Below, piece by piece: positions 1-8,740 of a DNA stretch of 64,000 bases (position 1 is its first letter; each line of letters starts with the position of its first letter). The DNA is taken from the NCBI GenBank assembly GCA_018262705.1, contig JADFDQ010000003.1, forward strand, positions 124,001 through 188,000, given 5' to 3'. This stretch comes from Xanthomonas sp. Its GTDB lineage: Bacteria; Pseudomonadota; Gammaproteobacteria; Xanthomonadales; Xanthomonadaceae. The translations under genes were made by a program, and so were the position numbers. The notes under the pieces are model-generated. The model searched no databases and was not told where the DNA came from. It saw only the letters and a list, made by a program, of their open reading frames with translations.

Positions 1-28
1 GCGGTCTCGTGCGTTGCCGAACTGCCCC

Positions 29-53
29 GTAGGAGCGCACCGCAGGGGCGCGA
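29..53 (+). repeat. single GTAG-type REP element
   Basis: A 25-base palindromic unit starting GTAGGAGCGCACC and ending GGGGCGCGA. The same unit recurs as inverted pairs near 17.1 kb and 55.1 kb in this window. The GTAG head is the signature of REP sequences moved by RAYT (TnpA-REP) proteins. Here it is a lone copy downstream of the peptidase gene. No RAYT gene is in the window. Confidence 0.8.
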
Positions 54-91
54 TTGCGCCTAGGTTGATCCGCATCCGGATCCCCGGCGGC

Positions 92-1495
92 TCAGTTCTC
101 GCGTCGAGGTGCGGCTTTCGGCGCGCTGCCAAAGTCGCCGTCGGCCTGCGCTGCCATCCAGGCGAACACGGCGTAGGCGGCGACGTTCTGCGCCAGTTCC
201 GACGGCAGCACTTTGTCGAGGGTGTCGTCGGCCGTGTGGTGCAGGTCGAAGTAGCGGCTGCCGTCGTGGCCCAGCCAGGCCCAGGCGGTGCCCAGATCGG
301 TCATGCCGCCGATGTCGGATTCCGGATCGCCTTGCTTCGGCAGCCAGGCGATGCCCAGCGGTGCCAAGACCTGCTGGATCTGCGCCAGCACCTGCGGCTG
401 CAGGTCGCGCGCGCTGGAGTCGAAGCCGAAGATCGGCGCCGCGCCGAAATCGCTTTCGATCGCGATCACGTGGCGGGCAACCTCGCCCGCATGGCGCTCC
501 GTGTAGGCTTTGCCGCCCCATAGCCCTTGTTCTTCGTTGGCGAAGGCCACCACGCGAATGCTGCGGGCCGGGTGCAGCGGCTTGAGCAGGGCGCCGGTGG
601 CCATGGTGATGGCGATGCCGGCGGCATCGTCGATGGCGCCGGTGCCGTAATCCCAGGAGTCGAGATGGCCGCCGAGCAGGATGATTTCGTCGGGCCGCGT
701 GCTGCCGGTGATTTCGCCGATCACGTTGTACGAGGTCGCCTCGCCGTCAAAGCCGCAGTCCAGCGCCAGCCGCACGCGGGTCGGGCCGAGCGCGACCAGT
801 CGCGCCAGCTGGCCGGCGTCGATGGTGGCCAGCGCGGCGGAAGGGATGGGCGTCAGCCCCGGCATGAAGCCGGTATTGCCGGTGTGCGGCTCGCGCGAGA
901 GCGAGGTGCCGGCCGAACGCATCAGGAATCCGATCGCGCCCTTTTTGATGGCGACCGACGGCCCCGCCCAGCGGATGCCGCCGGCGTTGCGGTAGTCGCC
1001 GCCATCGCGGCGCGCCTGCATGGTGTAGTCCACGAACACGATCTTTCCGGCCAGCGACCCGTCCGCAACCGCCTGCAGCGCGGCGAGGTCGGGAAAGCGC
1101 ACGATTTCGCCCTCGACCGTCCCGCCCGGGCTGCCGCCCAGCGCGCCGACCCGCAGCGGCTGCGCGTGGGCGCCGAGGACGCTCAGTGCTTCCGAGCGGC
1201 GCACCCATTTCGGAAACGTCACCGGCTCGATCCAGACCCGGTCGTAGCCAAGTTCGCGGAACTTGGCCTGCGCCCAAGCCACGGCGCGGGCGTCGCCCTC
1301 GCTGCCGGCCAGCCGCGGGCCGACTTCGGTGGTCAGCGATTCCAGCACCTTCCATGCGGTTTGATCGCGCAGCGCCGATTCGCGCAGGACGTTGGCCTGG
1401 GTGACGGCGGCCGCAGCGATGCGGGTGGGCTGCGCTGCCTGCATGGGTGCGGCAACCAGCAGGCTGAGGGCGAAAACGAGTGCGGCGGCGCGCAT
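92..1495 (-). CDS. secreted M28-family zinc peptidase
   Basis: A 467-residue exported metallopeptidase, probably an aminopeptidase or carboxypeptidase acting in the periplasm or outside the cell. I place the start at the ATG at 1495 because it opens a clean signal peptide (MRAAALVFALSLLVAAPMQA); the in-frame ATG upstream adds 22 non-signal residues. A PA-like domain (about residues 120-240) precedes the catalytic core. M28 zinc ligands are visible: GGHLDSWDYGTGAIDDAAG near 277 (His and Asp), the Glu-Glu pair in ANEEQG near 319 (catalytic base and ligand), and His in DLHHTADDT near 417. Length and order fit the family. The substrate is not predictable. It is transcribed alone, downstream of mscL on the same strand. 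Confidence 0.88.
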   Translation of the reverse strand: MRAAALVFALSLLVAAPMQAAQPTRIAAAAVTQANVLRESALRDQTAWKVLESLTTEVGPRLAGSEGDARAVAWAQAKFRELGYDRVWIEPVTFPKWVRRSEALSVLGAHAQPLRVGALGGSPGGTVEGEIVRFPDLAALQAVADGSLAGKIVFVDYTMQARRDGGDYRNAGGIRWAGPSVAIKKGAIGFLMRSAGTSLSREPHTGNTGFMPGLTPIPSAALATIDAGQLARLVALGPTRVRLALDCGFDGEATSYNVIGEITGSTRPDEIILLGGHLDSWDYGTGAIDDAAGIAITMATGALLKPLHPARSIRVVAFANEEQGLWGGKAYTERHAGEVARHVIAIESDFGAAPIFGFDSSARDLQPQVLAQIQQVLAPLGIAWLPKQGDPESDIGGMTDLGTAWAWLGHDGSRYFDLHHTADDTLDKVLPSELAQNVAAYAVFAWMAAQADGDFGSAPKAAPRREN

Positions 1496-1573
1496 GGATC
1501 GGCTCCGTGGAATGGATATTGGCAGTCTGGAAGAGGTGCGCGGTGCGCGCCTGTGCCACAAGTTGCCGAGCGG

Positions 1574-1984
1574 TTATTTCTTCAGCAGGTCGCGGATCTC
1601 GCGCAGTAGTTGGACGTCTTCGGGCACTTCCGGCGGCGCTGCGGGCGCTTCCGCCTTCTTGTGCATCGCGTTGATGCCCTTGACCACGAGGAAGATGGCG
1701 AACGCCACGATCGTGAACTGGATGATGGCGTTGATGAACTCGCCGTAGGCCAGAATCACGGCCGGGATTTCCTTGCCGGCCGCGTCGACCGTGGCTGCCT
1801 TCAGGGTGAAGGCGAGCGAGGAAAAATCGACGCCGCCGATGAGCACGCCGATCGGTGGCATGATGACCTTGTCGACCAGCGCAGTGACGATCTTGCCGAA
1901 CGCGGCGCCAATGACGACGCCGACCGCGAGATCGACGACGCTGCCGCGCATCGCAAATTCCCTGAATTCCGTCATCATGCCCAT
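1574..1984 (-). CDS. mscL: large-conductance mechanosensitive channel MscL
   Basis: A 136-residue inner-membrane channel that opens under high membrane tension to release solutes during hypo-osmotic shock. The N-terminal helix and pore helix ([21 protein letters not shown]) match MscL closely. A second transmembrane helix ([19 protein letters not shown]) and a charged C-terminal helix ([13 protein letters not shown]) follow. Two in-frame ATGs exist. I choose 1984 because it aligns with the E. coli start and has an ACGGAG ribosome-binding site 7-8 bases upstream; the 1999 start would bury that site in the coding region. Confidence 0.96.
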   Translation of the reverse strand: MGMMTEFREFAMRGSVVDLAVGVVIGAAFGKIVTALVDKVIMPPIGVLIGGVDFSSLAFTLKAATVDAAGKEIPAVILAYGEFINAIIQFTIVAFAIFLVVKGINAMHKKAEAPAAPPEVPEDVQLLREIRDLLKK

Positions 1985-2017
1985 CGCGTTCTCCGTCATC
2001 TGGTGTGCCGCTTCATC

Positions 2018-2743
2018 CTAGCGCGTGGGCGGTTCGATGCGCCCATGCAGTTCCGGCAGTCCGTCGATCCGGGCATGAAAGACGTCGCCCGGCAGCAGCG
2101 TGCCAACGCCGGCCGGGGTGCCCATGAACACCAGATCGCCGGCGCGCAGGGCATACAGCTTCGACAGTTCGTGCAGGATGTCCGGCACGTTCCAGATCAT
2201 GCGATCCAGGGTGGAGTGCTGGCGCGTTTCGTCGTTGACGACGAGCGCAATATCGGCCGCGCCGAGCTCTCCGGCGGCGTCTGCGGGCAGCAGCGGGCCG
2301 ATCGGCGCGGAATGGTCGAAGCCCTTGGCGGTGTCCCAGGGCAGGCCTTTGGCCTTGGCGGCGGATTGCCGGTCGCGGCGGGTCAGGTCGAGCCCGACGC
2401 CGTAACCGAACACCAGCGCTTGCGCGTCCTCAGCGGAAACGATGCCCGCAGACGCATCGCGGCCCAACGCCACCACCAGTTCGACTTCGTGGTGCAGTTG
2501 CGAGGTGGCGGACGGATAGGGGACGTTGCCGTCGATGACGATGGCGTCCGCCGGTTTCATGAAAAAGGTCGGATCGCCGCGCTCGGCTTTCGATGCCGGC
2601 GCTGCGGCGCCCATTTCGCGCGCGTGGTCGGCGAAGTTGCGACCGACGCAATAGATCCGATGGACGGGAAATTCGCCCAGCGCCGCGCCCGCGCGATTCT
2701 GCACTGGAACCCGTGGTGCCGTTCGAGCGGCAATCAGATCCAT
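2018..2743 (-). CDS. fumarylacetoacetate hydrolase family protein
   Basis: A 241-residue single-domain FAH-fold enzyme, of the size of bacterial YcgM-like acylpyruvases or hydratases. The domain starts with IYCVGRNFADHAREMG. The metal-binding acidic residues are visible in HHEVELVVALG (two Glu, near 84-86) and in GLDLTRRDRQ (Asp). The family hydrolyses or decarboxylates acylpyruvate-type compounds; the substrate here is unknown. Its ATG follows directly on the stop codon of the upstream membrane protein (TGA then ATG with no gap), so the two are probably translationally coupled. Confidence 0.88.
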   Translation of the reverse strand: MDLIAARTAPRVPVQNRAGAALGEFPVHRIYCVGRNFADHAREMGAAAPASKAERGDPTFFMKPADAIVIDGNVPYPSATSQLHHEVELVVALGRDASAGIVSAEDAQALVFGYGVGLDLTRRDRQSAAKAKGLPWDTAKGFDHSAPIGPLLPADAAGELGAADIALVVNDETRQHSTLDRMIWNVPDILHELSKLYALRAGDLVFMGTPAGVGTLLPGDVFHARIDGLPELHGRIEPPTR

Positions 2744-3034
2744 TCAGCGCGGCAGCGGCAGGCGCGGCTCTTCCACGACGCGGAAGCTGGCGTCGATGAC
2801 GCTAACGTTTGCGACATGCGTTTGCGCTGCGCGTCTGCGCGTCCACGCCTGCCAGAGCGCACCGACGCCCAGCATGGCCGCGCCGACGATCACGCCGAAG
2901 ATCAGCAGCACCAGCAGCACTGCGATGCCGGCAAGGCCAGCGAGCGCGCGCAACAGCGGATGCCGCGGACGACGGGGGGCGCTGAATGCATCGAAGCGGA
3001 ACCAGCGGAATGTGGAGCCGGGGAAAGTCGACAT
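2744..3034 (-). CDS. small one-pass membrane protein, unknown function
   Basis: A 96-residue protein I do not recognise. Residues about 29-60 form a long hydrophobic stretch (GLAGIAVLLVLLIFGVIVGA), followed by a basic WTRRRAAQ segment and a short hydrophilic tail, suggesting an inner-membrane anchor. The start is set at the ATG at 3034 (MSTFPGSTFRWF); the longer reading frame to 3133 would run into the divergent Rieske gene. It abuts the FAH-family gene with zero spacing. A membrane gene in front of this hydrolase suggests an operon, not a shared function. Confidence 0.6.
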   Translation of the reverse strand: MSTFPGSTFRWFRFDAFSAPRRPRHPLLRALAGLAGIAVLLVLLIFGVIVGAAMLGVGALWQAWTRRRAAQTHVANVSVIDASFRVVEEPRLPLPR

Positions 3035-3105
3035 CGTGATGAAAGGTGGGGAACGGTCGTCGTGAGAGAATCCAGCGCAGTATCGGCAGAATTGGCGGGT
3101 CAGTT

Positions 3106-3480
3106 GTGAGTAGTTCGTTAATTGGCGACGCATCCGGCGAAATCCTGCTCCTGCCGCTGGCCGAACTGGCGCCGGACAGCGTCGGCGAAACCGAAGCCGT
3201 CATCGACGGCGATGTCGAATCATTGATCTTGTACCGCGACGGCGAAGGCAGCGTGCGCGCCTGGCGCAACACCTGCCCGCACGCCGGGCGGCGGCTCGAC
3301 TACGCGCCGGGCAAGTTCCTGCGCAGCAAGAAAGGCGAGTTGGTGTGCGCGGTCCACGGCGCCACCTTCGCCCTGCCCGAAGGCAACTGCGTGGCCGGCC
3401 CCTGCCGCGGCGAATGCCTGTGCGCGGTTTCGGTGCACGTGGCCGAAGGACAGGTGCGGTTGGGCGAGGACCCGGCCTGA
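3106..3480 (+). CDS. Rieske [2Fe-2S] ferredoxin-like protein
   Basis: A 124-residue stand-alone Rieske protein. The cluster ligands are present as C57-P-H59 (NTCPHAGRRLDY) and C81-A-V-H84 (LVCAVHGATF), the two-His two-Cys pattern of Rieske centres. There is no signal peptide or transmembrane segment, so it is a soluble cytoplasmic electron carrier or ligand-free fragment of an oxygenase-type system. The start is a GTG at 3106 (VSSSLIGDASGEIL); the ATG at 3046 would overlap the promoter region of the divergent gene. No oxygenase partner is adjacent. Confidence 0.85.
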   Translation: MSSSLIGDASGEILLLPLAELAPDSVGETEAVIDGDVESLILYRDGEGSVRAWRNTCPHAGRRLDYAPGKFLRSKKGELVCAVHGATFALPEGNCVAGPCRGECLCAVSVHVAEGQVRLGEDPA

Positions 3481-3497
3481 GGCGGCGCCATCCGGCG

Positions 3498-5336
3498 TCA
3501 GAACATGATGTTGATCATCACCACGATGATGGCGGTGTAGACCAGCGTCAACGGACCACCGGTGCGCCACATGTCGGCCGAGGTGTAGCCGGCCGGGCCG
3601 GTGATCATCGACACCGACGGGTTCGAGGCGGTCATGAAGTTGTTGGACGCCGACAGCGCCACGATCAGGGCGAAGGCGGTCGGATTGCCGCCCACGGCCA
3701 GCGCGAGGTTGATTGCCAGCGGCACCAGCACGATGGTGGCGCCGACGTGGCTGATGACCATGCCGAGCAGAGTGGTGAACAATGCCAGCGCCAGTTCGAT
3801 CAGCCACAGCGGGATGCCGCTTGGCAGGCGATCGATGGTGTGCCCTGCCACCCAGGCCGCTGCGCCGGATGAATCCATCGCCCAGCCCAGCGGAATCAGG
3901 CAGGCCATCAGGAACACCGTCTTCCAGCTGATCGCGGCGTAGGCCTCGTCCATCTTCAGAACGCCGGTCACCAACATCCCGGCCACGCCGGTCATCAGCG
4001 CGATCGCGGTCGGCACGCTCGACATCAAGGCCATCAGCATGCTGACCGCGAAAATCGCCATCGCGATCTTGAACTTGTGCGGGCGCTGCTCGCCTTTTGG
4101 ATAGTCGGTGACGACCACGAAGTCGCGGCTTTTCGCCGCTTCGGCCAGATCGACCCAGATGCTGTGCAGCACCAGCATGTCGCCGGCGCGGATCGGGATG
4201 TTGCGCACGTCCTCGCGCAGGACGTGTTTGTCGCGGTTGATCGCCAGCAGACTGAGGCCGAACTGCTTGCGCAGCCGCAGTTGCGCCTGCGGCTTGCCGA
4301 TGAATTTCGAATTGGGCGGCACCACCGCTTCGGAGATGCCGGCCCGGCTTGGATTGAACAGATCGCCGAACACCCGCAGCCGCGACGACAGGCGCAGGAA
4401 GTTCTTCTGGGCGAAGTCGGCGATCGTTTCGCGTTCGCCCATCACGCCCAGCACGCTGCCGACCCAGATCCGCGCGTCCGCCGGCGGTGCCAGCCGCGAT
4501 TCGGTGCCGGTTTGCAGGGCCAGCAGCAGCGGTGCGCCCACCTGGGATTCGGCATCGCCCACGCTCATGCCGACCAGCGGGCTGTCCGCCGTCACCGTCA
4601 GTTCGTGGATGTCGCCTTCCAGCCCGTAGGCACGCGCGAAATAGCTCTGGGTGCGCGCCGGCGTCACCGCGTCGGCGCGGCTTTCCGGGAGCATGCGATG
4701 GCCGAAAAAATGGAAATAAAGCAACGATGCGGCCAGCAGCGCCAAACCGATCGGCAGCGGCGCGAACATCTTCAGCGGTTCCAGCGTGGCCGCGCCCGAG
4801 GGCATGTTGGCATTGGCCGACACCAGCAGGTCGTTGAGCAGGATCAGCGGTGAATTGCCGACCATGGTCAAGCTGCCACCCATGATGATCGCCGCCGACA
4901 TCGGCATCAGCAGTCGCGACAGGCTGATGCCGGTGCGCGCGGTCAATCGTGAGGCGACCGGAAGATAAAGCGCGGTGGTGGAGGTGTTCTGGATGATCGC
5001 CGAGTTCAAGCCTGCCACCGCCGAGGCGAGCAGCACCAGCCGGCTTTCGATGCCCTGCGCGCGCTGCAGCAGCCAACCGGCCAGCCGGTTCAGCGCGCCG
5101 GTACGATCGAGGCCGGCGCCGAGGATCATGGTCGCGATCACGTTCATCACGGCGCCCGAGGAGAAGCCGCCGAACAGGTCTTCGGGAGCGACGAGGCCGG
5201 TCAGCCCGAGCACCACCAGCACCACCAGCGAGACCACGTCGCTGCGAATCCGCTCGAACAGGAACATGACCATGGTGAACACCACCAGACCCAGCACCAG
5301 CAGCATGTCGTTGGTGAGGGTGAGGGAGGTGTCCAT
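3498..5336 (-). CDS. SLC13-family carrier with two TrkA-C domains
   Basis: A 612-residue inner-membrane anion carrier of the DASS/ArsB-like fold (sulfate, citrate or dicarboxylate transport). The N-terminal half has five to six hydrophobic segments including the family-typical NTSTTALYLPV and GNSPLILLND loops. Two TrkA-C (RCK_C) regulatory domains lie at about 205-290 and 295-375, and the C-terminal transmembrane half contains SASNNFMTASNPSV. The ATG at 5336 has no purine-rich ribosome-binding site: the sequence just upstream is a C-rich heptamer array. trmB lies upstream on the same strand. The substrate cannot be read from sequence. Confidence 0.87.
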   Translation of the reverse strand: MDTSLTLTNDMLLVLGLVVFTMVMFLFERIRSDVVSLVVLVVLGLTGLVAPEDLFGGFSSGAVMNVIATMILGAGLDRTGALNRLAGWLLQRAQGIESRLVLLASAVAGLNSAIIQNTSTTALYLPVASRLTARTGISLSRLLMPMSAAIIMGGSLTMVGNSPLILLNDLLVSANANMPSGAATLEPLKMFAPLPIGLALLAASLLYFHFFGHRMLPESRADAVTPARTQSYFARAYGLEGDIHELTVTADSPLVGMSVGDAESQVGAPLLLALQTGTESRLAPPADARIWVGSVLGVMGERETIADFAQKNFLRLSSRLRVFGDLFNPSRAGISEAVVPPNSKFIGKPQAQLRLRKQFGLSLLAINRDKHVLREDVRNIPIRAGDMLVLHSIWVDLAEAAKSRDFVVVTDYPKGEQRPHKFKIAMAIFAVSMLMALMSSVPTAIALMTGVAGMLVTGVLKMDEAYAAISWKTVFLMACLIPLGWAMDSSGAAAWVAGHTIDRLPSGIPLWLIELALALFTTLLGMVISHVGATIVLVPLAINLALAVGGNPTAFALIVALSASNNFMTASNPSVSMITGPAGYTSADMWRTGGPLTLVYTAIIVVMINIMF

Positions 5337-5340
5337 GGGT

Positions 5341-5431
5341 CAGGGGTCAGGGGTCAGGGGGCAGGGGGCAGGGGGCAGGGGGCAGGGGGCAGGGGGCAGG
5401 GGGCAGGGGGCAGGGGGCAGGGGGCAGGGCG
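5341..5431. repeat. G-rich heptamer tandem array (CAGGGGG)n
   Basis: Thirteen contiguous 7-base units: two CAGGGGT, ten identical CAGGGGG and a terminal CAGGGCG. The array starts 4 bases from the start codon of the SLC13 gene and fills most of the gap to trmB. On the plus strand it has runs of five Gs every seven bases, a sequence able to form G-quadruplexes and prone to replication slippage. A related degenerate G-rich block with the same CAGGGGGCAGGGCG end lies at 37.7 kb. Confidence 0.95.
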
Positions 5432-5481
5432 TGCTTCAAGTCGTCGGTGGCTTCATGAGGGTAGCGCGTTTTAACGAAAAA

Positions 5482-6231
5482 CTAACCCCGCATCTGCGGG
5501 CCAGTTTTTTCATACAGCACATCCAAAACCCCGTGGCCGAGTTTTTGGCCGCGTGTTTCGAAATGGGTCTGCGGCCGCCAGTCAGGGCGCGCGACATGGC
5601 CGCGCGCCCCGGCGACATTGACGATCCCCGGCGTGGCATCCAGCACGTTCCACATCTGCTCGGCGTAATCCTGCCAGTCGGTGGCCAGATGCAGGCGTCC
5701 GCCTGCGACAAGCTTGCGCACCAGCAGTGCGGCGAATTCGGGGTTGACCAAGCGCCGCTTGTGGTGGCGCTTCTTGTGCCAAGGGTCGGGGAAAAAAATC
5801 CGGATTTCGTCCAGCGTGCCGTCGGCGATCTCGTGTTCCAGAACCTCAACCGCATCGTGGCGCAGTACCCGCACGTTATCCACGTTTGCTGCGGCGAGCG
5901 CATTAAGCAGGCGGCCGACGCCCGGCGCGTGGACTTCGATGCCGATATGGTCGCGCTCCGGGTCGCGCTGCGCGGAGTGCAGCAGCGCCTCGCCGTTGCC
6001 GAAACCGATTTCCAGAATGCGCGCTGCCTGCCGGCCGAAGCTTGCGGTGAAATCGCGCGTGCGTCCCTGATAGTCGAGCCCATAGCGCGACCATGCCTGT
6101 TCGAACGCGCGCTGCTGGGCCGGGCTGAAGCGTCCCTGGCGCAGTACGAAACTGCGGATTTTGCGGGCGCCCGCGGCGTCTTGGTCGGCAACGACCGCGC
6201 GCTGGGCCGGGTTGGCGTTGACTTCAATCAT
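5482..6231 (-). CDS. trmB: tRNA (guanine-N7-)-methyltransferase TrmB
   Basis: A 249-residue SAM-dependent enzyme that makes m7G46 in the variable loop of tRNAs. The SAM-binding loop is [14 protein letters not shown]; the family hallmark [18 protein letters not shown] and the [14 protein letters not shown] motif follow. The start is the ATG at 6231 ([10 protein letters not shown]), preceded by GCGGAG at a spacing of 8; the upstream in-frame ATG at 6357 would overlap the divergent esterase promoter. It sits upstream of the SLC13 carrier gene, with the heptamer array between them. Confidence 0.95.
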   Translation of the reverse strand: MIEVNANPAQRAVVADQDAAGARKIRSFVLRQGRFSPAQQRAFEQAWSRYGLDYQGRTRDFTASFGRQAARILEIGFGNGEALLHSAQRDPERDHIGIEVHAPGVGRLLNALAAANVDNVRVLRHDAVEVLEHEIADGTLDEIRIFFPDPWHKKRHHKRRLVNPEFAALLVRKLVAGGRLHLATDWQDYAEQMWNVLDATPGIVNVAGARGHVARPDWRPQTHFETRGQKLGHGVLDVLYEKTGPQMRG

Positions 6232-6441
6232 CTCCGGCGCTCCGCGGGAAGGGACGAGTGCGGTTTGGCAGTTGCGGGAAAACGAACGATGGGCGGGTCG
6301 GACAAAACGGCAGGCCTTTCGAAAATGTTGTGATTTCGTGAAATCTTGGCGTACCATGCGCCTGCGTATGCCCTGAACTGCCGCTACCGGCGGGTGCAGG
6401 GCGAATCTCAGAGCACTTCACCCGCCATGTCGAGGATACCC

Positions 6442-8394
6442 ATGAAAACCGCATTCCGCAGGACTTTGCTGTGTGCCGCGCTGGCGCTGGCCGCCTCCCC
6501 CGTGTTCGCGCAGAGTCAGGAAGCCACGCCGCCGTCGCCCTTCAGCCAGACCATCTTCTTTGGCGACAGCCTGACCGATGGCGGCTTCTTCCGCCCGCTG
6601 CTGGGCCCGAACGGCGCCGTCATCGGCCAGTTCACCACCAACCCCGGCTACGTCTGGTCGCAGTACATGGCCGATTACTTCCACAGCAATGCCGACGTGG
6701 CCTGGAAGGCGACCGGTGCGCCGCCTCCGGGTCCGTACACGACCGCGGGCAATGGCAACAACTGGGCCGTGGGCGGCGCACGCATGGACACCAGCACGTT
6801 TGGCGCGCTTGGCTACACGCCGTCGCTGCAGGCTCAGTACGCGGCCTACCTCGCGGGGCACACCGTGGATCCGAATGCGCTGTACACCGTCTGGGGCGGC
6901 GCCAATGACATCTTCCAAGCCATCACCGATTATCAGAACGCCTATGTCGCGACCTTGATGGGCGGTGGCACGGCGACACAGGCCGATGCCGCAGGTCAGG
7001 CTGCAGCCGGCGCCACCGTCGGCGCTGCGGTCACCAGCCAGATTGGTCTGGTCGGCGCGCTCAATACTGCCGGCGCGCAATACATCATGGTGCCGACCCT
7101 TCCCGATATGGGACTGACCCCCTCGGCGGCTGCCGGTGGCGCGCAGGGCATCGCAATCGCCCACGGCTTATCGACCAACTACAACAACGCGCTCTACGGT
7201 GGCCTGACCACGGCGGGCCTGCACATCATTCCCGTCGATACCTACCACTTCCTGCAGGAAGTGGTCGCCAATCCGGCCGAATTTGGCCTGACCAACGTCA
7301 CCGGGGTGGCCTGCCTGACCCAGCCGCCGCCGGCCGGTGCTTCCTCGCTGTTCTGCAACCCGGCCTCCACCGTGCCCAACGGTGCCAACACCTATCTGTT
7401 CGCCGATGGCGTACATCCGACCTCGGCTGCGCACAAGGCGCTGGCGGATCTGGCGGTCTCGATGGTCGACGGCCCGCGCCAAATCGCGGTGCTGCCGCAC
7501 TCGGCGGCCACGGTCGGCTATGCCCGCGCGCGTGAAGTCGGCAGCGTGGTCACCGGCTTCAACAGCAAGCAACAGGATGGCATGAGCTGGTGGCTGAATC
7601 TGCGCGGCGACCAGCAGCGCTTCGAGGATTCGATCGGCTTTGACGGCAACGGCGGCACCGGCTCGATCGGCATCGGCTGGCGCAGCGGCAACCTGTCCTA
7701 TGGCGCGTTCGGTGGTTACGGCCAGCAGAACATCGACTTCGGTTTTAGCCGCGGCCGCTTCCACCAGAAGGATGCCACCCTCGGCGCGTTCGTCGGCTGG
7801 GGCGGCGACGAAGGGCTGTGGGCCAACGGTCAGCTGAGCTACACGTGGCTGGATTACCGCGTGCGCCGCGACGTCAAGCTCGGCGTTGCCGTGCGCAGCT
7901 ACGACGGTTCGCCGAACGGCGAAAACCTGAGCCTTGGCGGCAGCATCGGCTGGAATTTTCGTCACGGCCCGTGGCAGCACGGCCCGGTGCTGAGCGTGCT
8001 GTACCAGAACATCAAGGTGGATGGTTATGCGGAAAACAGCACGCAGTCCACGGCGCTGGCCTATTTCGATCAGCGTTTCCATTCGCGGATCGCAAACCTC
8101 GGCTGGCAGGGCAGCTATGCGATCAACGACCATCTGACGCCGTATGCCAGCGTCACCTGGAACCGCGAGTTCGAGGATCAGCCGGCACAGGTCTGGGCGC
8201 AGTCGCGCTCGATGTCCAACACGCTGCCCTATGCCGTGCCCGGTCTTGACTACGACCAGAGCTACGGGATGCTGACCTTCGGCGTGCGCACCAAGGTGCT
8301 GGGTCTGGATGTCACCACCGGCAGCAGCCTGACCTTCAACCAGCGCGGCGGCGGCGACGCCAGCACCTTCATCAGCCTGAGCGGATCGTTCTAA
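6442..8394 (+). CDS. GDSL-family autotransporter esterase
   Basis: A 650-residue outer-membrane esterase/lipase of the EstA type. The ATG at 6442 has GAGGATACC upstream and opens a signal peptide ending near ASPVFAQ. The passenger has the four GDSL blocks: FFGDSLTDGG (nucleophile Ser, near 41), a Gly/Asn block, GGANDIF near 152, and DGVHPT (catalytic Asp and His) near 322. The C-terminal 265 residues are an autotransporter beta-barrel with alternating aromatic strands, ending in the BAM-recognised terminal Phe (SLSGSF). It is probably surface-displayed and hydrolyses ester lipids. It diverges from trmB and is followed by a hairpin cluster. Confidence 0.92.
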   Translation: MKTAFRRTLLCAALALAASPVFAQSQEATPPSPFSQTIFFGDSLTDGGFFRPLLGPNGAVIGQFTTNPGYVWSQYMADYFHSNADVAWKATGAPPPGPYTTAGNGNNWAVGGARMDTSTFGALGYTPSLQAQYAAYLAGHTVDPNALYTVWGGANDIFQAITDYQNAYVATLMGGGTATQADAAGQAAAGATVGAAVTSQIGLVGALNTAGAQYIMVPTLPDMGLTPSAAAGGAQGIAIAHGLSTNYNNALYGGLTTAGLHIIPVDTYHFLQEVVANPAEFGLTNVTGVACLTQPPPAGASSLFCNPASTVPNGANTYLFADGVHPTSAAHKALADLAVSMVDGPRQIAVLPHSAATVGYARAREVGSVVTGFNSKQQDGMSWWLNLRGDQQRFEDSIGFDGNGGTGSIGIGWRSGNLSYGAFGGYGQQNIDFGFSRGRFHQKDATLGAFVGWGGDEGLWANGQLSYTWLDYRVRRDVKLGVAVRSYDGSPNGENLSLGGSIGWNFRHGPWQHGPVLSVLYQNIKVDGYAENSTQSTALAYFDQRFHSRIANLGWQGSYAINDHLTPYASVTWNREFEDQPAQVWAQSRSMSNTLPYAVPGLDYDQSYGMLTFGVRTKVLGLDVTTGSSLTFNQRGGGDASTFISLSGSF

Positions 8395-8410
8395 GCCTGC
8401 GCTCCCGCGT

Positions 8411-8434
8411 CCCGGCGTTTTGCCTTGCGCCGGG
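8411..8434 (+). terminator. hairpin terminator after the esterase gene
   Basis: A perfect 7-bp stem (CCCGGCG / CGCCGGG) with a 10-base T-rich loop, 16 bases after the esterase stop codon. There is no downstream T run, so it is a stabilising or weakly terminating structure at best. Confidence 0.45.
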
Positions 8435-8461
8435 GCGTCGACAGAGACTGTCAGCCCACGT

Positions 8462-8570
8462 CGAGTCCGGTGCAAACCCGGACTCGGCTCACACGAATCA
8501 ATCGCTTGCGCGATCGGATCCGGTCGGCCATCCTTGGTCGACAGGAACCCCTGAATCGTTCATGGGTTCC
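8462..8570. repeat. cluster of three consecutive hairpins
   Basis: Three inverted repeats in 110 bases. At 8462-8486 is a perfect 9-bp stem CGAGTCCGG with a 7-base loop. At 8523-8542 is an 8-bp stem around TCCT with one G-U pair. At 8544-8570 GGAACCC pairs with GGGTTCC, continuing inward as TGAA/TTCA after one mismatch. They fill the gap between the esterase terminator and tRNA-Gly. A similar cluster lies after rimK, so this looks like a family of intergenic palindromic repeats; no coding potential is apparent. Confidence 0.6.
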
Positions 8571-8574
8571 CCAC

Positions 8575-8648
8575 GCGGGTGTAGTTCAATGGTAGAACTG
8601 CAGCTTCCCAAGCTGCTAGCGTGGGTTCGATTCCCATCACCCGCTCCA
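8575..8648 (+). tRNA. tRNA-Gly (anticodon CCC)
   Basis: A 74-base tRNA with encoded CCA. The acceptor stem GCGGGTG pairs with CACCCGC, the discriminator is T at 8645, and CCA occupies 8646-8648. The anticodon stem GCAGC/GCTGC encloses the loop TTCCCAA with anticodon CCC at 8607-8609, reading GGG. The T arm contains GGTTCGATTCC. It is a single tRNA, followed 15 bases later by a strong intrinsic terminator. Confidence 0.97.
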
Positions 8649-8663
8649 ATTCGGAAGCAACGG

Positions 8664-8693
8664 GGCGGCATCCTTCGGGGTGCCGCCTTTTTT
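8664..8693 (+). terminator. intrinsic terminator of tRNA-Gly
   Basis: A 10-bp stem (GGCGGCATCC / GGGTGCCGCC, with one G-U pair) closed by a TTCG tetraloop and followed by TTTTTT. It is a textbook Rho-independent terminator for the tRNA transcript and separates it from rimK. Confidence 0.93.
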
Positions 8694-8740
8694 GTCCCCC
8701 GTTGACGTTGCAAGAGATACGACCGAACCTTGAGGCCGCC

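Noticed and set aside
3220-5076. A 618-codon frame on the minus strand overlapping SLC13 and the Rieske gene
   Set aside because: It is Arg/Gly/His-rich with no motif, and lies in an alternative frame to a convincing SLC13 transporter.
5341-5431. CRISPR array
   Set aside because: Contiguous 7-base units without unique spacers and no cas genes nearby; this is a simple tandem repeat.
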